Source: Gallionella sp. UBA4121 (GTDB lineage Bacteria; Pseudomonadota; Gammaproteobacteria; Burkholderiales; Gallionellaceae). Taken from it: a stretch of DNA of 64,000 nucleotides. The DNA lies in contig DFWZ01000047.1 of assembly GCA_002381565.1 (NCBI GenBank), positions 7,846-71,845 of the forward strand. Direction: 5' to 3'. The number at the start of each line of letters is the position of its first letter. Position 1 is the stretch's first letter. The position numbers were made by a program, and so were the translations under genes. The notes below the pieces were generated by a model. The model was not told the DNA's origin. It saw nothing but the letters and a program-made list of their open reading frames with translations, and searched no databases. Positions 18,270-27,008 of this stretch are shown here, piece by piece.

Positions 18270-19078
18270 TCTTTTTCCCTATGTAACAATGACATTGCAC
18301 CAAAAAAACTTGATGGTGCAACAGGGTTTGAAAACCACGGAGTCAATGTTCTGGATCGTGTTAAAACTGCCTCAACGCGTGCTTTATCCAGAAACCGGCA
18401 AGGATAACTTGCCGGATAAATATTTTTCGGAACACGCTGAACTGTAATCCGCTCGCCTATATTGGCAAGCGGAGTGCGGTCGATGATAATTGCTGCCGGG
18501 TTAAGCTTTACAACTGTTTCCAGCAACTCATATGGATTTTCCAGATATTGCAGGACGCTTGAAAACAGAACCACATTCACAGGTCGATCAGCAAAACATT
18601 GTTCGATAGTTTCAAAAAATCTCAGCGCATCCGTTGCGAATTCTGCTCTGCCACAGGCAACCACATGTGGTTGTTCGACCACACTCCAGGAACAGTCTGA
18701 CAGCTCAGAAAATATTTTCCGATGCTGCATATACGTACTTCCGAGAGCGCCGCCAAAATCGAGGACATGTAATGCACCGCCCGAGCGAGCCGCAGCAGTC
18801 ATCAAACACGCAAGCAATTGCCAGTTATATTCTTCATGGTAAAAGCAGGTAGAGTCCCGTTCCCAGAGTGCTTCGCCATCACGCACAGCGGCTGCGGCCT
18901 TGCGCACAAGATCAAAAATAATATTGACGTCATAGCCGGAGGATGCCGCAACGGCGCTTGCCCAGTCGAGGTAATTTCCACTCCATTTATTCCTCTTGCC
19001 GCTAATAGCCACGAGCCCGTGAAGAAGAATTGGTGGCAGAACATTCATCGCTAAGGATTTTATTACTGGATTCGTCAT
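18266..19078 (-). CDS. TIGR04325-type putative methyltransferase
   Basis: This 270-residue protein has the layout I know from the TIGR04325 polysaccharide-cluster family. A GNYLDWASAVAASSGYD segment is followed by ERDSTCFYHEEYNW and then a SAM-like motif HVLDFGGALGSTYMQ. The family occurs in O-antigen and capsule loci and is predicted to methylate a sugar; few members are characterised. It forms an ATGA-coupled pair with the next methyltransferase and lies 82 bp after the GT4 start. Homology begins near the first Met used. Confidence 0.75.
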   Translation of the reverse strand: MTNPVIKSLAMNVLPPILLHGLVAISGKRNKWSGNYLDWASAVAASSGYDVNIIFDLVRKAAAAVRDGEALWERDSTCFYHEEYNWQLLACLMTAAARSGGALHVLDFGGALGSTYMQHRKIFSELSDCSWSVVEQPHVVACGRAEFATDALRFFETIEQCFADRPVNVVLFSSVLQYLENPYELLETVVKLNPAAIIIDRTPLANIGERITVQRVPKNIYPASYPCRFLDKARVEAVLTRSRTLTPWFSNPVAPSSFFGAMSLLHREKE

Positions 19079-19160
19079 TGTACATTTACCACATTGCCAC
19101 TCAAGCCAAGGAGTTGCTTGTTACAACCTTCATTACAATCAAGGTAATAATAATTTTTTA

Positions 19161-20360
19161 TTAATTTTCCAGCGCAAATTTAAAATCGTTAAAACGTCGT
19201 AGTGCTATTGACTCCCAATTGAATTCTCTGACCATTTTACGAGCACCGGCATCACCTAATTTCTTTCTGAGGGACGGATCTTTAAAAAGGAGAAGGACTC
19301 GTACCATGTCATCTACATCGTTGAGATGATAGGTCCATCCATTTCCTTCGATCCGCTCTGTAGCAATAAGCGTATCGTTAACAATCAAAGGTAAACCGCA
19401 GGCGGCGGCATCGAGCATTGATGTAGATTCCTGTGTCGGCCATACGCCAATGTCAGCAGAACGAAAATATTGAGGAAGGTTCTCCACAGGGGTAAAAGGG
19501 AACACTGTACAGCCCGGCAACTGCTTCAGCGACTCCGCCTGCACGCCATGGCCAACGAAAATCGCCCGGTAAGGTTCTCCTTGGGCAACCAGCCGCGCTA
19601 CGGCCTCGCCGAGAACAAGGGGGTTTTTGCCATCTGAAAACCGCCCGGTGTACACACAGACGATTTCATCATCTCCGATACCCAACTCACTTCGAAAATT
19701 CGCGCGCTCTTTAAAATCATCCTCGGTGTTGAGAGGATGGAACAGTTCGGTATCGACGCCAAGGGGGCAGACATCAATCTTGCTTTTTTCGACACCAAAA
19801 AAACGGACAGCAATATCGGCGCAGTCCTCGGTCGCTCCATAACATTTTTCAGTAAAAAGGCTGGTAAATCTCCCGGGAATTACACGAGTCAGAAAATTTT
19901 TAACCTGTGCAGCATCAAATAGTGTTTTTTTACTGCGGGAAAGGGGAAAAACAGAGGCAGTGGTATGGCTTCCGGTAAAAAGCTTATAACCAAACCGCGG
20001 CTTCAGCAAAGCTGATTCCAGTGCAATCCAACCTATGGACGCCATTGAATAAACAATATCAGGCCGAATTTCAGCAAGCTTTTGCTTCATTCCAGTAATT
20101 CGCATATAGCCCAAAAGACGCTGATGAGGAAGAGCATGAAGTGTGTAACCATCGTGAAATTCTACAGACCCCGGCGTTAACTGGCTTTTCTTGGAAAATT
20201 CCGTATATGTCTTGGCAAAATCTGGAGTTTGATAATAAGGGGACAAATCGGTGGTAATAACATGTACTTCCGCGCCGAGTTTGGCGAGATATTTAGGAAG
20301 CATAGACTCCATGTAACCCATATTTTTTGCAAAAACTTCGGAGATAATAACAATTTTCAT
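19161..20360 (-). CDS. Family 4 glycosyltransferase
   Basis: This 399-residue GT-B enzyme has an N-terminal Rossmann-like start (MKIVIISEVFAKNMGYMES) and VYTGRFSDGKNP at the domain boundary. The GT4 C-terminal signature ESTSMLDAAACGLPLIVND (E-x7-E-like region) is present, and CPLGVDTELF precedes it. It should transfer a sugar from a nucleotide donor to the lipid-linked intermediate. It follows wbpI by 49 bp, so it may use the ManNAc3NAcA-type donor, but that is inference from position. Confidence 0.85.
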   Translation of the reverse strand: MKIVIISEVFAKNMGYMESMLPKYLAKLGAEVHVITTDLSPYYQTPDFAKTYTEFSKKSQLTPGSVEFHDGYTLHALPHQRLLGYMRITGMKQKLAEIRPDIVYSMASIGWIALESALLKPRFGYKLFTGSHTTASVFPLSRSKKTLFDAAQVKNFLTRVIPGRFTSLFTEKCYGATEDCADIAVRFFGVEKSKIDVCPLGVDTELFHPLNTEDDFKERANFRSELGIGDDEIVCVYTGRFSDGKNPLVLGEAVARLVAQGEPYRAIFVGHGVQAESLKQLPGCTVFPFTPVENLPQYFRSADIGVWPTQESTSMLDAAACGLPLIVNDTLIATERIEGNGWTYHLNDVDDMVRVLLLFKDPSLRKKLGDAGARKMVREFNWESIALRRFNDFKFALEN

Positions 20361-20409
20361 TTAATTTGTTTACTCAGGTTACACATTCAAAATGTTGCCG
20401 GATTGTTCA

Positions 20410-21489
20410 TCAAGCATATTGTTCAAGCAAGACAACGATACGCTTGGCCGCTGTTCCGGCACCATAAAGATCTTCGGTAAAGTCAGGTTTGGCCAGACAC
20501 ATCTTCTTAAATGACGAAACAATATTTCCCTGATTCGCTCCTGCAAGGGTATTAAAGCCACCTTCAATCAGCTCGACCCATTCAGTCTCGTCCCTTAAAG
20601 TAACGCAGGGTTTCGCGAAGAAAAATGCCTCTTTCTGAAGACCGCCGCTGTCGGTCAGCACGATTTTTGCGTGGGTTAACAGGTTGACCATATCCAGATA
20701 GCCTACCGGATCGATGGTCTTGCAGGAAAGCGCAAGCTTGTTTTTCTCAATAATTTTCCGTGTTCTTGGATGGACAGGAAAAACGATCTCCATTTCGCCT
20801 GATATTTCGTTAAGCGCCCCGATAATTCCACGCAATCTGTCAAGATTGTCGGCATTTTCCGCGCGATGCACGGTACAAAGAGCAAACTCCTTTCCTTCAA
20901 GACCTAGCCTGGAAACGATGCTTTTGTCGCTACCCGCCCGTTCTCGATAGAAAATTGCTGCATCCTGCATCACGTCGCCGGTCATCACAACCTTTGACGA
21001 AAAATTAGAATAGCCTTCGTCGCTCAGATTTTTGGCTGCCTGTTCCGTCGGGCAACACAAAATATCACTGATGCGATCTGTCAGAATTCGATTGATCTCT
21101 TCGGGCATGGACATATTGAAGCTCCTGAGACCGGCTTCAATATGAACGACTCTGATGTGAAGTTTTTTTGCAGCAAGTGCTCCGGCAAGCGTTGAATTAG
21201 TATCGCCGTACACAATGACGAAATCCGGTCGCTCGAGGAGAAGCACTTCTTCTATCTTTTCAAGCATTCTGCCTGTCATGGCACCGTGGCTCATCGAATT
21301 AATATCAAGATGATAGTGCGGCGTCGGTATCTGCATCTCCTCGAAAAAAATGTCAGACATATTTTCGTCGAAGTGTTGCCCCGTATGGACAATCACCTCA
21401 CTTATTCCCTGATGCTTAGCGATCTCTCTGCTAATCACGGCTGCCTTGATAAATTGAGGGCGCGCTCCAACTATGGTAACGACTTTCAA
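20410..21489 (-). CDS. wbpI: Non-hydrolysing UDP-GlcNAc(3NAc)A/UDP-GlcNAc 2-epimerase (WbpI-like)
   Basis: This 359-residue enzyme of the WecB/WbpI family begins VVTIVGARPQFIKAAVIS. It has VIVHTGQHFDENMSDIFF, VYGDTNSTLAGALAA, HIEAGLRSFNMSMPEEINR and LTDSGGLQKEAFF. These match the family's UDP-binding and catalytic Asp/Glu/His regions. In Pseudomonas WbpI turns UDP-GlcNAc3NAcA into UDP-ManNAc3NAcA. Because wbpA, wbpB, wbpD and wbpE are all present at 38-42 kb, that role fits better than a plain WecB, although the sequence alone does not separate the two. It lies 3 bp after the wzy-like gene. Confidence 0.8.
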   Translation of the reverse strand: MKVVTIVGARPQFIKAAVISREIAKHQGISEVIVHTGQHFDENMSDIFFEEMQIPTPHYHLDINSMSHGAMTGRMLEKIEEVLLLERPDFVIVYGDTNSTLAGALAAKKLHIRVVHIEAGLRSFNMSMPEEINRILTDRISDILCCPTEQAAKNLSDEGYSNFSSKVVMTGDVMQDAAIFYRERAGSDKSIVSRLGLEGKEFALCTVHRAENADNLDRLRGIIGALNEISGEMEIVFPVHPRTRKIIEKNKLALSCKTIDPVGYLDMVNLLTHAKIVLTDSGGLQKEAFFFAKPCVTLRDETEWVELIEGGFNTLAGANQGNIVSSFKKMCLAKPDFTEDLYGAGTAAKRIVVLLEQYA

Positions 21490-21492
21490 AAA

Positions 21493-22803
21493 TTATTCCT
21501 TACGATAAAAATAAAGCGCGACGATCAACAAAAACAACCCTCCGCTAATAATGGTCGTGAATAAGGATATATTCGCGAAACTTAAGGCAATATTGCCGAG
21601 AGCAACAGTAACAAAACGCGAGTCATGCCGACTGGCAATACTATCAATTAACCAGAATACCACGGCTGCTATTGTGGACACAATGGGAATGCCAACCAGG
21701 CCGAACGATGCAATACCATCCTGCGCCCACATATTGACGTTAGCGGTAAGCTCGGCGTGGTAGAAGTATTTGCCGACTGTTCTCGGAATATCCATATCAT
21801 AGGGGTAGATTACGAACTGATTTATACCGCTAATATGTGAACCATACGTAAGCGGATGGTTTTCGAAAAAACTGTAGTATTGTCCAATCGAAAGCGCTGG
21901 AATATTAAAAATACGCGAATGAATAATAGCCACATACCAGGTATCGATGGTTCCGCCTGCCGATCCTGTCAAAGTCAAAACTGCCGGAAACAACAGCAGG
22001 CCCGCGAAGCATATAGCGATTTTTACGCCTGCGTTTTTCCCTCCTGAGCGAACAAGTAAATAAATAGCCGACAGATAGACCATAGCCAACATGGTGGTTT
22101 TACTCCCGCCCACACCTAGCAGGTAGAAATAACCAGCCGCAGCTATGACGACAAAATCCCAGCGTCTGCGAAAAACGCCCACCGAGAACAGGAAGGGCAA
22201 GATAAAACCGGACAGCCACGTTTGCGCGTAACCGGAAAATGAACTGCCGGATGCTGTCATCAGCTCATCTGCGACTTTCCTGACGCCATATATACCCTTG
22301 AAACTGGCTAATTGAAAGTGACTGCCAAAAACAGTTAAGAGGTAGATAACAAGTCCGGCTGCAACACACCAAAAAATTCTCCAGAATGCTCTGTGAGAAA
22401 GGCCATCTCGCCTGATGACAAGTAGAGGAAGTTTATAGCTGGCCTGCAGGACTGTTAAACCGGAAAATAGGGCGAGAACAATAATGAGAACTTCATCCGG
22501 CGGCAACTCTGGCCTACCGGCATGATAGAGTATGAAACTTGTCGGGATGAATATTACAAAGTACTGAATAAAAAACAATAACTGTGATGGGCGCGTCAAA
22601 TCGCGCGGCATCCAGAGAGCGGAAATGAGACACAAAACCCACGAAATCTGGATGTATCCTGCGGGGACATCACGGTACGATAATCCCCAACCCGCATAAC
22701 GCGGCGCCACCCACTGTTCGTAGCTGAAAAGAAAAGCACCAATGTAGGCAACAACGCCCAGCATCAGAAATATACGCGCGTTAATATTTTGCCTATTCCA
22801 CAT
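21493..22803 (-). CDS. Wzy-like O-antigen polymerase, candidate 2
   Basis: This 436-residue hydrophobic protein has about 10-12 membrane segments and a large periplasmic-like loop around SHISGINQFVIYPYD. The segment GVGGSKTTMLAM resembles a motif of the Wzy/oligosaccharide-repeat-unit polymerase group. It starts directly after the relic of a wzx C-terminus (ATG at 22803, relic stop at 22806-22808) and is followed after 3 bp by wbpI. Polymerase function is inferred from topology and place. Confidence 0.6.
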   Translation of the reverse strand: MWNRQNINARIFLMLGVVAYIGAFLFSYEQWVAPRYAGWGLSYRDVPAGYIQISWVLCLISALWMPRDLTRPSQLLFFIQYFVIFIPTSFILYHAGRPELPPDEVLIIVLALFSGLTVLQASYKLPLLVIRRDGLSHRAFWRIFWCVAAGLVIYLLTVFGSHFQLASFKGIYGVRKVADELMTASGSSFSGYAQTWLSGFILPFLFSVGVFRRRWDFVVIAAAGYFYLLGVGGSKTTMLAMVYLSAIYLLVRSGGKNAGVKIAICFAGLLLFPAVLTLTGSAGGTIDTWYVAIIHSRIFNIPALSIGQYYSFFENHPLTYGSHISGINQFVIYPYDMDIPRTVGKYFYHAELTANVNMWAQDGIASFGLVGIPIVSTIAAVVFWLIDSIASRHDSRFVTVALGNIALSFANISLFTTIISGGLFLLIVALYFYRKE

Positions 22804-22805
22804 AG

Positions 22806-22865
22806 TCAGTGAAGTAACACTTGGCGGTGGTCAGCCGTCGCATACCAGATACAGAACGAATTGTA
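22806..22865 (-). pseudogene. Relic of a Wzx flippase C-terminus
   Basis: Between the GT2 stop and the wzy start the minus strand reads FCIWYATADHRQVLLH followed by TGA. The intact flippase at 29199-30509 ends FIIWYATAEQRHLPLH followed by TGA. The two end blocks align without gaps and the third-base differences show divergence. The rest of the gene is missing. The relic marks where a wzx once preceded this wzy and was replaced, or where a module was inserted. Confidence 0.75.
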
Positions 22866-22875
22866 CGCATTACGA

Positions 22876-23709
22876 TCACTTACGGTTAGCAGACGTTGGA
22901 TTATATAACCCAAGGCAAGCTCTTATAAGAACAGCTAACACAGATAAATTTCCCTTGAATACGCTAATTTTAGTGGGTACGTCACCCTTAGGATAACGTC
23001 GTATGGTTGGTAACTCGACGCATCGACAACCGAGCTTGGGCGCACGATATGAGAGATATGCCAGTAACTCGTATGTCATGAATACATCGCGAAACGGTGC
23101 AATCTTAGTATCCAACATCATCTTGCGGCTGTACGCACGGAAGCCCTGAGTAGTGTCTGTCCAGTGGAAGCCAGAAAACAGACTTAACATCGGCGCATGA
23201 ATAAAGCGAATGGCAAAATCCCGTGATTTCGGCGTGTTTTCCGCTACCCCGCCAGAAATAAAGCGGGATGCCTGAACAAAATCTACTCCTTGCTTCAATG
23301 CCTCGATGAATTGAGGTATTGCTACCGGATCATCCTTATCATTGCCATCAATGGTCACAATTCCTTCATAACCTTGATCAAGCGCGAAAGCATATGCACA
23401 GCGCAATTGAGCACTTAATTTTCCCTGTGCGGTCTTGAGCAGCAAGCCTCGCACCCTGTTGATTTGAAGTAATTCAAGCGCCAAAGACCCATCCGTGCTA
23501 CCACCATCCACGATAATAATGTCCGCTAAGCTGGAAATATTGAGAGCCGCAATTCTGGCCAAAAGGTTTTTGATTCTCTCTCCTTCATTAATGACGGGAA
23601 TGACAACACACCAAGGATGTTGACGACCAAGCCACAACTTCGTTTCAAATTCAGGAACCTGCCAACTTGCGCGGACTGCTGGAGCAATTTCAGAATTATT
23701 CATTTTCAA
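22876..23709 (-). CDS. Family 2 glycosyltransferase (polyprenyl-phosphate sugar transferase-like)
   Basis: This 277-residue GT2 has PWCVVIPVINEGERI, IIVDGGSTDGSLALEL and VTIDGNDKDDP (the metal motif is unusual), plus an SRFISGG segment of the dolichyl-phosphate mannose synthase type. There is no C-terminal membrane anchor. It probably loads a sugar onto undecaprenyl phosphate or onto the repeat unit. It follows a small EamA-type transporter by 7 bp, a pairing reminiscent of ArnC/ArnEF. The next downstream sequence is the wzx relic. Confidence 0.8.
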   Translation of the reverse strand: MKMNNSEIAPAVRASWQVPEFETKLWLGRQHPWCVVIPVINEGERIKNLLARIAALNISSLADIIIVDGGSTDGSLALELLQINRVRGLLLKTAQGKLSAQLRCAYAFALDQGYEGIVTIDGNDKDDPVAIPQFIEALKQGVDFVQASRFISGGVAENTPKSRDFAIRFIHAPMLSLFSGFHWTDTTQGFRAYSRKMMLDTKIAPFRDVFMTYELLAYLSYRAPKLGCRCVELPTIRRYPKGDVPTKISVFKGNLSVLAVLIRACLGLYNPTSANRK

Positions 23710-23716
23710 TTTTCAA

Positions 23717-24073
23717 TTAACTTACACGAACCGTGATTAACACTACCCCTGCGACCACCAGCAAAATACCTGCGATGGTTGTCCAGTGAAACGGCTCACG
23801 GAAGATTAACAAGGAGCAAGCTGCCACAGCAGCCACCGCACCGGCGGTGAGTATTGGATGTGCAACATTCAGCGGCAACCTTGCCAAAGCGGCGGCATAG
23901 AGCAGGAACGCGGCACCATACAACCCCAATCCCAGCCAGAAAGGCCAATTACTCAACGCAGCCATCGGATCACTGAGTGACGGAAATTTGCGCGGTGGCA
24001 TCATGGCAATTTTGACAAGCACACTGGCCGAAGCATTGGAGGCAATACCCATGAATAGGATCAGCCACTTCAT
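23717..24073 (-). CDS. Small four-TM EamA/SMR-type transporter (ArnE/ArnF-like)
   Basis: This 118-residue protein has four hydrophobic segments. A LPLNVAHPILTAGAVAAVAACSLL-like stretch contains the third segment and ends in HWTTIAGILLVVAGVVLI. It looks like the half-size DMT proteins, such as ArnE/ArnF, that flip undecaprenyl-phosphate-linked sugars. The ATGA overlap with the TIM-barrel gene upstream and the tight link to a GT2 downstream support a role in moving a lipid-linked monosaccharide. A second such gene is at 34057-34434. Confidence 0.75.
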   Translation of the reverse strand: MKWLILFMGIASNASASVLVKIAMMPPRKFPSLSDPMAALSNWPFWLGLGLYGAAFLLYAAALARLPLNVAHPILTAGAVAAVAACSLLIFREPFHWTTIAGILLVVAGVVLITVRVS

Positions 24074-24906
24074 ACAGCCACGCCATCACAAAGATTCCGA
24101 TAAAACCTAACCGCGACGCCCAAAGCCCGTTCGATCGAAACAAGATGGGGTTCATTCTTGGTTGCCAGCATCTCGACCGTCACGAGGTGCTCGGGCAATT
24201 GCCGCCTCAACTCGGCAGCCACTATCGAGTGGTCAGTTCCGCCATCACCTAGTGGCGCGATTTCTGGCTCGCTGGCATGAATATGTCCGATCAACGATAC
24301 GTAATTTTGCAATACCGCCATAGGATCTTCCCCATTGATGGTGATTGCTCCCGTATCCAGTTGCATTCGTATCGCGGAATGCGCCACTTGCCTGACCACC
24401 TCTGCTGTTTCAGCGCTGGTTGTCATAAAGTTCGCGCCGTAGCAAGGCGGATTCGGTTCTAAGCAAATCATAACATCATAAGTCTGCGCAATCGCCCCCA
24501 GTCGCCTAAAGAACGGAACTGCAATCTCCATAACCTGCTCATCGTTTAAGCCACTACGATCCCGATTTTTCGGGGATCCAAAGACGATACGGGTGGCGCC
24601 TAGTCCAGCACCGATTCGGCAGACTGCCGCGAGGTGCTTCAATAGAACATCTTGCACTTCTGGGGTACCAAAAACATTCAGTCCTGATGTACCAAACAGA
24701 AGTGCTTGCATCCCTGTGATTTCAATGCCTCGCGCCGCCCACCATTGCTTGACGCGAGTGATGTCCTCTTCGGACGCTTTCACTGGATCAGGAAAATACT
24801 TTCCCGGTGCAATATCAATCGCGTCAATGCCATAGTGATTCAGCAGCTTGGCGATGTCTTCATCTTCCGAAACATCCCAGGCGATATTAGAAATAGCCAA
24901 TCTCAT
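24070..24906 (-). CDS. Sugar phosphate isomerase/epimerase-like TIM-barrel protein
   Basis: This 278-residue protein has the xylose-isomerase-like barrel fold. Metal-ligand-like residues occur in ICLEPNPPCYGANF, MQLDTGAITING, HIHASEPEIAPLGDGGTDH and TVEMLATKNEPH. It lies between an EamA transporter and an SDR with ATGA overlaps on both sides, so it belongs to a compact module. It may isomerise or epimerise a sugar, or act on an unusual cyclic polyol. The substrate is unknown. Confidence 0.75.
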   Translation of the reverse strand: MRLAISNIAWDVSEDEDIAKLLNHYGIDAIDIAPGKYFPDPVKASEEDITRVKQWWAARGIEITGMQALLFGTSGLNVFGTPEVQDVLLKHLAAVCRIGAGLGATRIVFGSPKNRDRSGLNDEQVMEIAVPFFRRLGAIAQTYDVMICLEPNPPCYGANFMTTSAETAEVVRQVAHSAIRMQLDTGAITINGEDPMAVLQNYVSLIGHIHASEPEIAPLGDGGTDHSIVAAELRRQLPEHLVTVEMLATKNEPHLVSIERALGVAVRFYRNLCDGVAV

Positions 24907-25697
24907 GCGCTTGCTCCTGCCACCACTTTAAGTGTGCGCGGCTCTGATTGGGCGTAGGCACGAACCGCCTGAATAGTTTCACGACGGCTGTATAGATAGT
25001 GACCCGTCGTGCCAAACACCTCTGCATACTGGGTCCGCAGATCATACATGGCAGGAATGTTTGCCTGCGCCTGCTCAAACGGTTTGCCATATCCCAGCGC
25101 CGAGACCTCCGCCACACTGATCGGTTCTGCTGTGAGATGTACTAATTTCAGACCGGCTTTAAGCGCAATTTGAATGTCATACCAGATATTGATCATCGGA
25201 TAGAACTGAAAGATGCCCCGGCTATCAATAGCCTGAAGGTTGTTGTCATTCAGAAAATCGAAGATCACATTCTTGCGCAACCCGGGCCCTACCAATCCGG
25301 GGAGGCGAACAACCAAATGGCGAGGAAATTGTTTCTCGACAAACTTTTCCAGCAGGCGACGATGTAAGCCATAAGCGTGAAGTCCGGACTCATCGACATC
25401 AGTACTCTCATCAACACCAAGCGGATTCTTGAAAACATCCACGGTGCTGATCAGGATAAAGGTTTTACACTGGATAGTTTTCAGGTGCGCGATCAGGCCA
25501 TCAATTTTTTGACGATCTGCTTCAGGTTCGCGATTCGCTATCCATTTTTGTGCTGGCGCACCGGCACAGACTACAGTATCGAAAGACTTACCCTCAATCT
25601 CACCGATGTTCGTCGAACGATAAAGTGACTCGAAGTGTGCTTGCTTTAACAGCGTTGACCCAACAAAACCAGTGTACCCAATAAGGCAATTTTTCAT
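24903..25697 (-). CDS. NAD(P)-binding SDR-like sugar reductase
   Basis: This 264-residue protein begins KNCLIGYTGFVGSTLL (a G-x-x-G-x-x-G Rossmann motif). It has FDTVVCAGAPAQKW and a FILISTVDVFKNP segment with Ser/Thr where SDRs place their active site. It also has AYGLHRRLLEKFV, where Tyr and Arg replace the usual Tyr-x-x-x-Lys order (YGLHR), so catalysis may be altered. It overlaps the TIM-barrel gene by ATGA. The likely role is a reduction step on the same sugar intermediate. Confidence 0.65.
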   Translation of the reverse strand: MKNCLIGYTGFVGSTLLKQAHFESLYRSTNIGEIEGKSFDTVVCAGAPAQKWIANREPEADRQKIDGLIAHLKTIQCKTFILISTVDVFKNPLGVDESTDVDESGLHAYGLHRRLLEKFVEKQFPRHLVVRLPGLVGPGLRKNVIFDFLNDNNLQAIDSRGIFQFYPMINIWYDIQIALKAGLKLVHLTAEPISVAEVSALGYGKPFEQAQANIPAMYDLRTQYAEVFGTTGHYLYSRRETIQAVRAYAQSEPRTLKVVAGASA

Positions 25698-25700
25698 AGC

Positions 25701-27008
25701 TTAGAAATCTTTTTCATTTGCAGTTTTTATCCAATCAAAAAACCTGATACTTAAAATGGCGACTGTGTTAAATGAAACATAGATTAGTGCCTGAACAAAT
25801 CCAAAGTACCAAAGAACGTAATTCAATGTGGTATGAATATATGAATGCGCCTTAGCGAGCACAAACCAAGATGCCGGAACCATAAAAAAGAAGATTAAAA
25901 GGACAGCGTCTCTTATTCGTGTGGGATGTCCCTTGATGAATTTATAACATATACCTGCGATCGAAAAGCCTATCAAAAACTTAAATATCTCGCCTGGCAG
26001 CCATAAAACTAGCGGGGTTTTCCATTGAGTGACATAAGTCATAAGAACGGATAGGGGCGATACCACAAGTGAGGCTTTGTAAGCTGGATCAAAAAGTGAA
26101 GGATCGCCATAAGTTCGGCGCTTGACATCCTCTTCATAAATATTATGCAAACCTGAAAGAATAGAGTCTCCTCTCATGCCAGCATGAACGAGTAACGCAC
26201 CGACAAAGCCGATAACGCAGGCGGCAAAGACCAGAAAGAGCATTATTAAATTCAAAGACGATTTTTCGTTATTTTGCTTGAAGAAGGGCGCGACGACAAA
26301 AACAGAGCAGGCAAAAAGTGTTATCGAGGAAAGATATTCATAACCAGCGAGGCTCTTGATAAAAACAGAAAGTGTGATCCCAAACAAAAGAAGAATGCGT
26401 ACTTTTTTTCTTTGTTGTGTATACAGAATTGCAGCTAGAATCGCTGGGATAAACCATAAAAATGACATCCAGTAAAGCTGTCTAGCGAATTGCACGACCC
26501 AAGGCGAACTTACCATTGTTACTAAAAAAATAGTCGCAAAGCGATAGTCATAAATGTATCGATAGAGAAAAAACAACCAAACTATCACGATAGCCAGAAG
26601 AGTGGCATTGATTTTTTGCAAGTGAGACAGTTTGCTGAGTCCAAAAGTACTATGTATTTTTGAGAAAAATATACCTTGAATGCCGTACTGCGAGATATAG
26701 GGCACAAAACCTTTAGCACTTTCGATTCCGGATCCGGCTAAAAAAATTACATATGACTCATGGACGCTATCCGGGTATCCAGCCGTATCTTTAAAACCAA
26801 AACCAAGATTCGCTCCTTTTCTGTCCAGGCCGGAAGCATCCGCCATGATTCGCCCAAGGACTAACGAATCAGAAGTTTCTTCTTCATAAAAAAACTTGTC
26901 ATCTACAAAATGACATAGATTCGTTTGAAAAACAATCGCAAGAAAAATTGTTAAGCAGATAAAAAGTAGTCCCTGTTTAAAATAATTACTTTTCGAAATG
27001 TTCATCAT
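25701..27008 (-). CDS. Polytopic membrane protein, possible GT-C glycosyltransferase
   Basis: This 435-residue protein has about ten hydrophobic segments. After the first segment it carries an acidic stretch (FVDDKFFYEEETSDS) that could be the metal/donor site of a GT-C fold enzyme. A segment of the SPWVVQFARQLYWMSFLW type is seen in uncharacterised polysaccharide-cluster membrane proteins. The gene is noticeably A+T-rich compared with its neighbours. Its end lies 3 bp before the SDR start and its start overlaps the FAD oxidoreductase by 23 bp. GT-C transfer from an undecaprenyl-phosphate sugar is a guess from topology and neighbours. Confidence 0.55.
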   Translation of the reverse strand: MMNISKSNYFKQGLLFICLTIFLAIVFQTNLCHFVDDKFFYEEETSDSLVLGRIMADASGLDRKGANLGFGFKDTAGYPDSVHESYVIFLAGSGIESAKGFVPYISQYGIQGIFFSKIHSTFGLSKLSHLQKINATLLAIVIVWLFFLYRYIYDYRFATIFLVTMVSSPWVVQFARQLYWMSFLWFIPAILAAILYTQQRKKVRILLLFGITLSVFIKSLAGYEYLSSITLFACSVFVVAPFFKQNNEKSSLNLIMLFLVFAACVIGFVGALLVHAGMRGDSILSGLHNIYEEDVKRRTYGDPSLFDPAYKASLVVSPLSVLMTYVTQWKTPLVLWLPGEIFKFLIGFSIAGICYKFIKGHPTRIRDAVLLIFFFMVPASWFVLAKAHSYIHTTLNYVLWYFGFVQALIYVSFNTVAILSIRFFDWIKTANEKDF

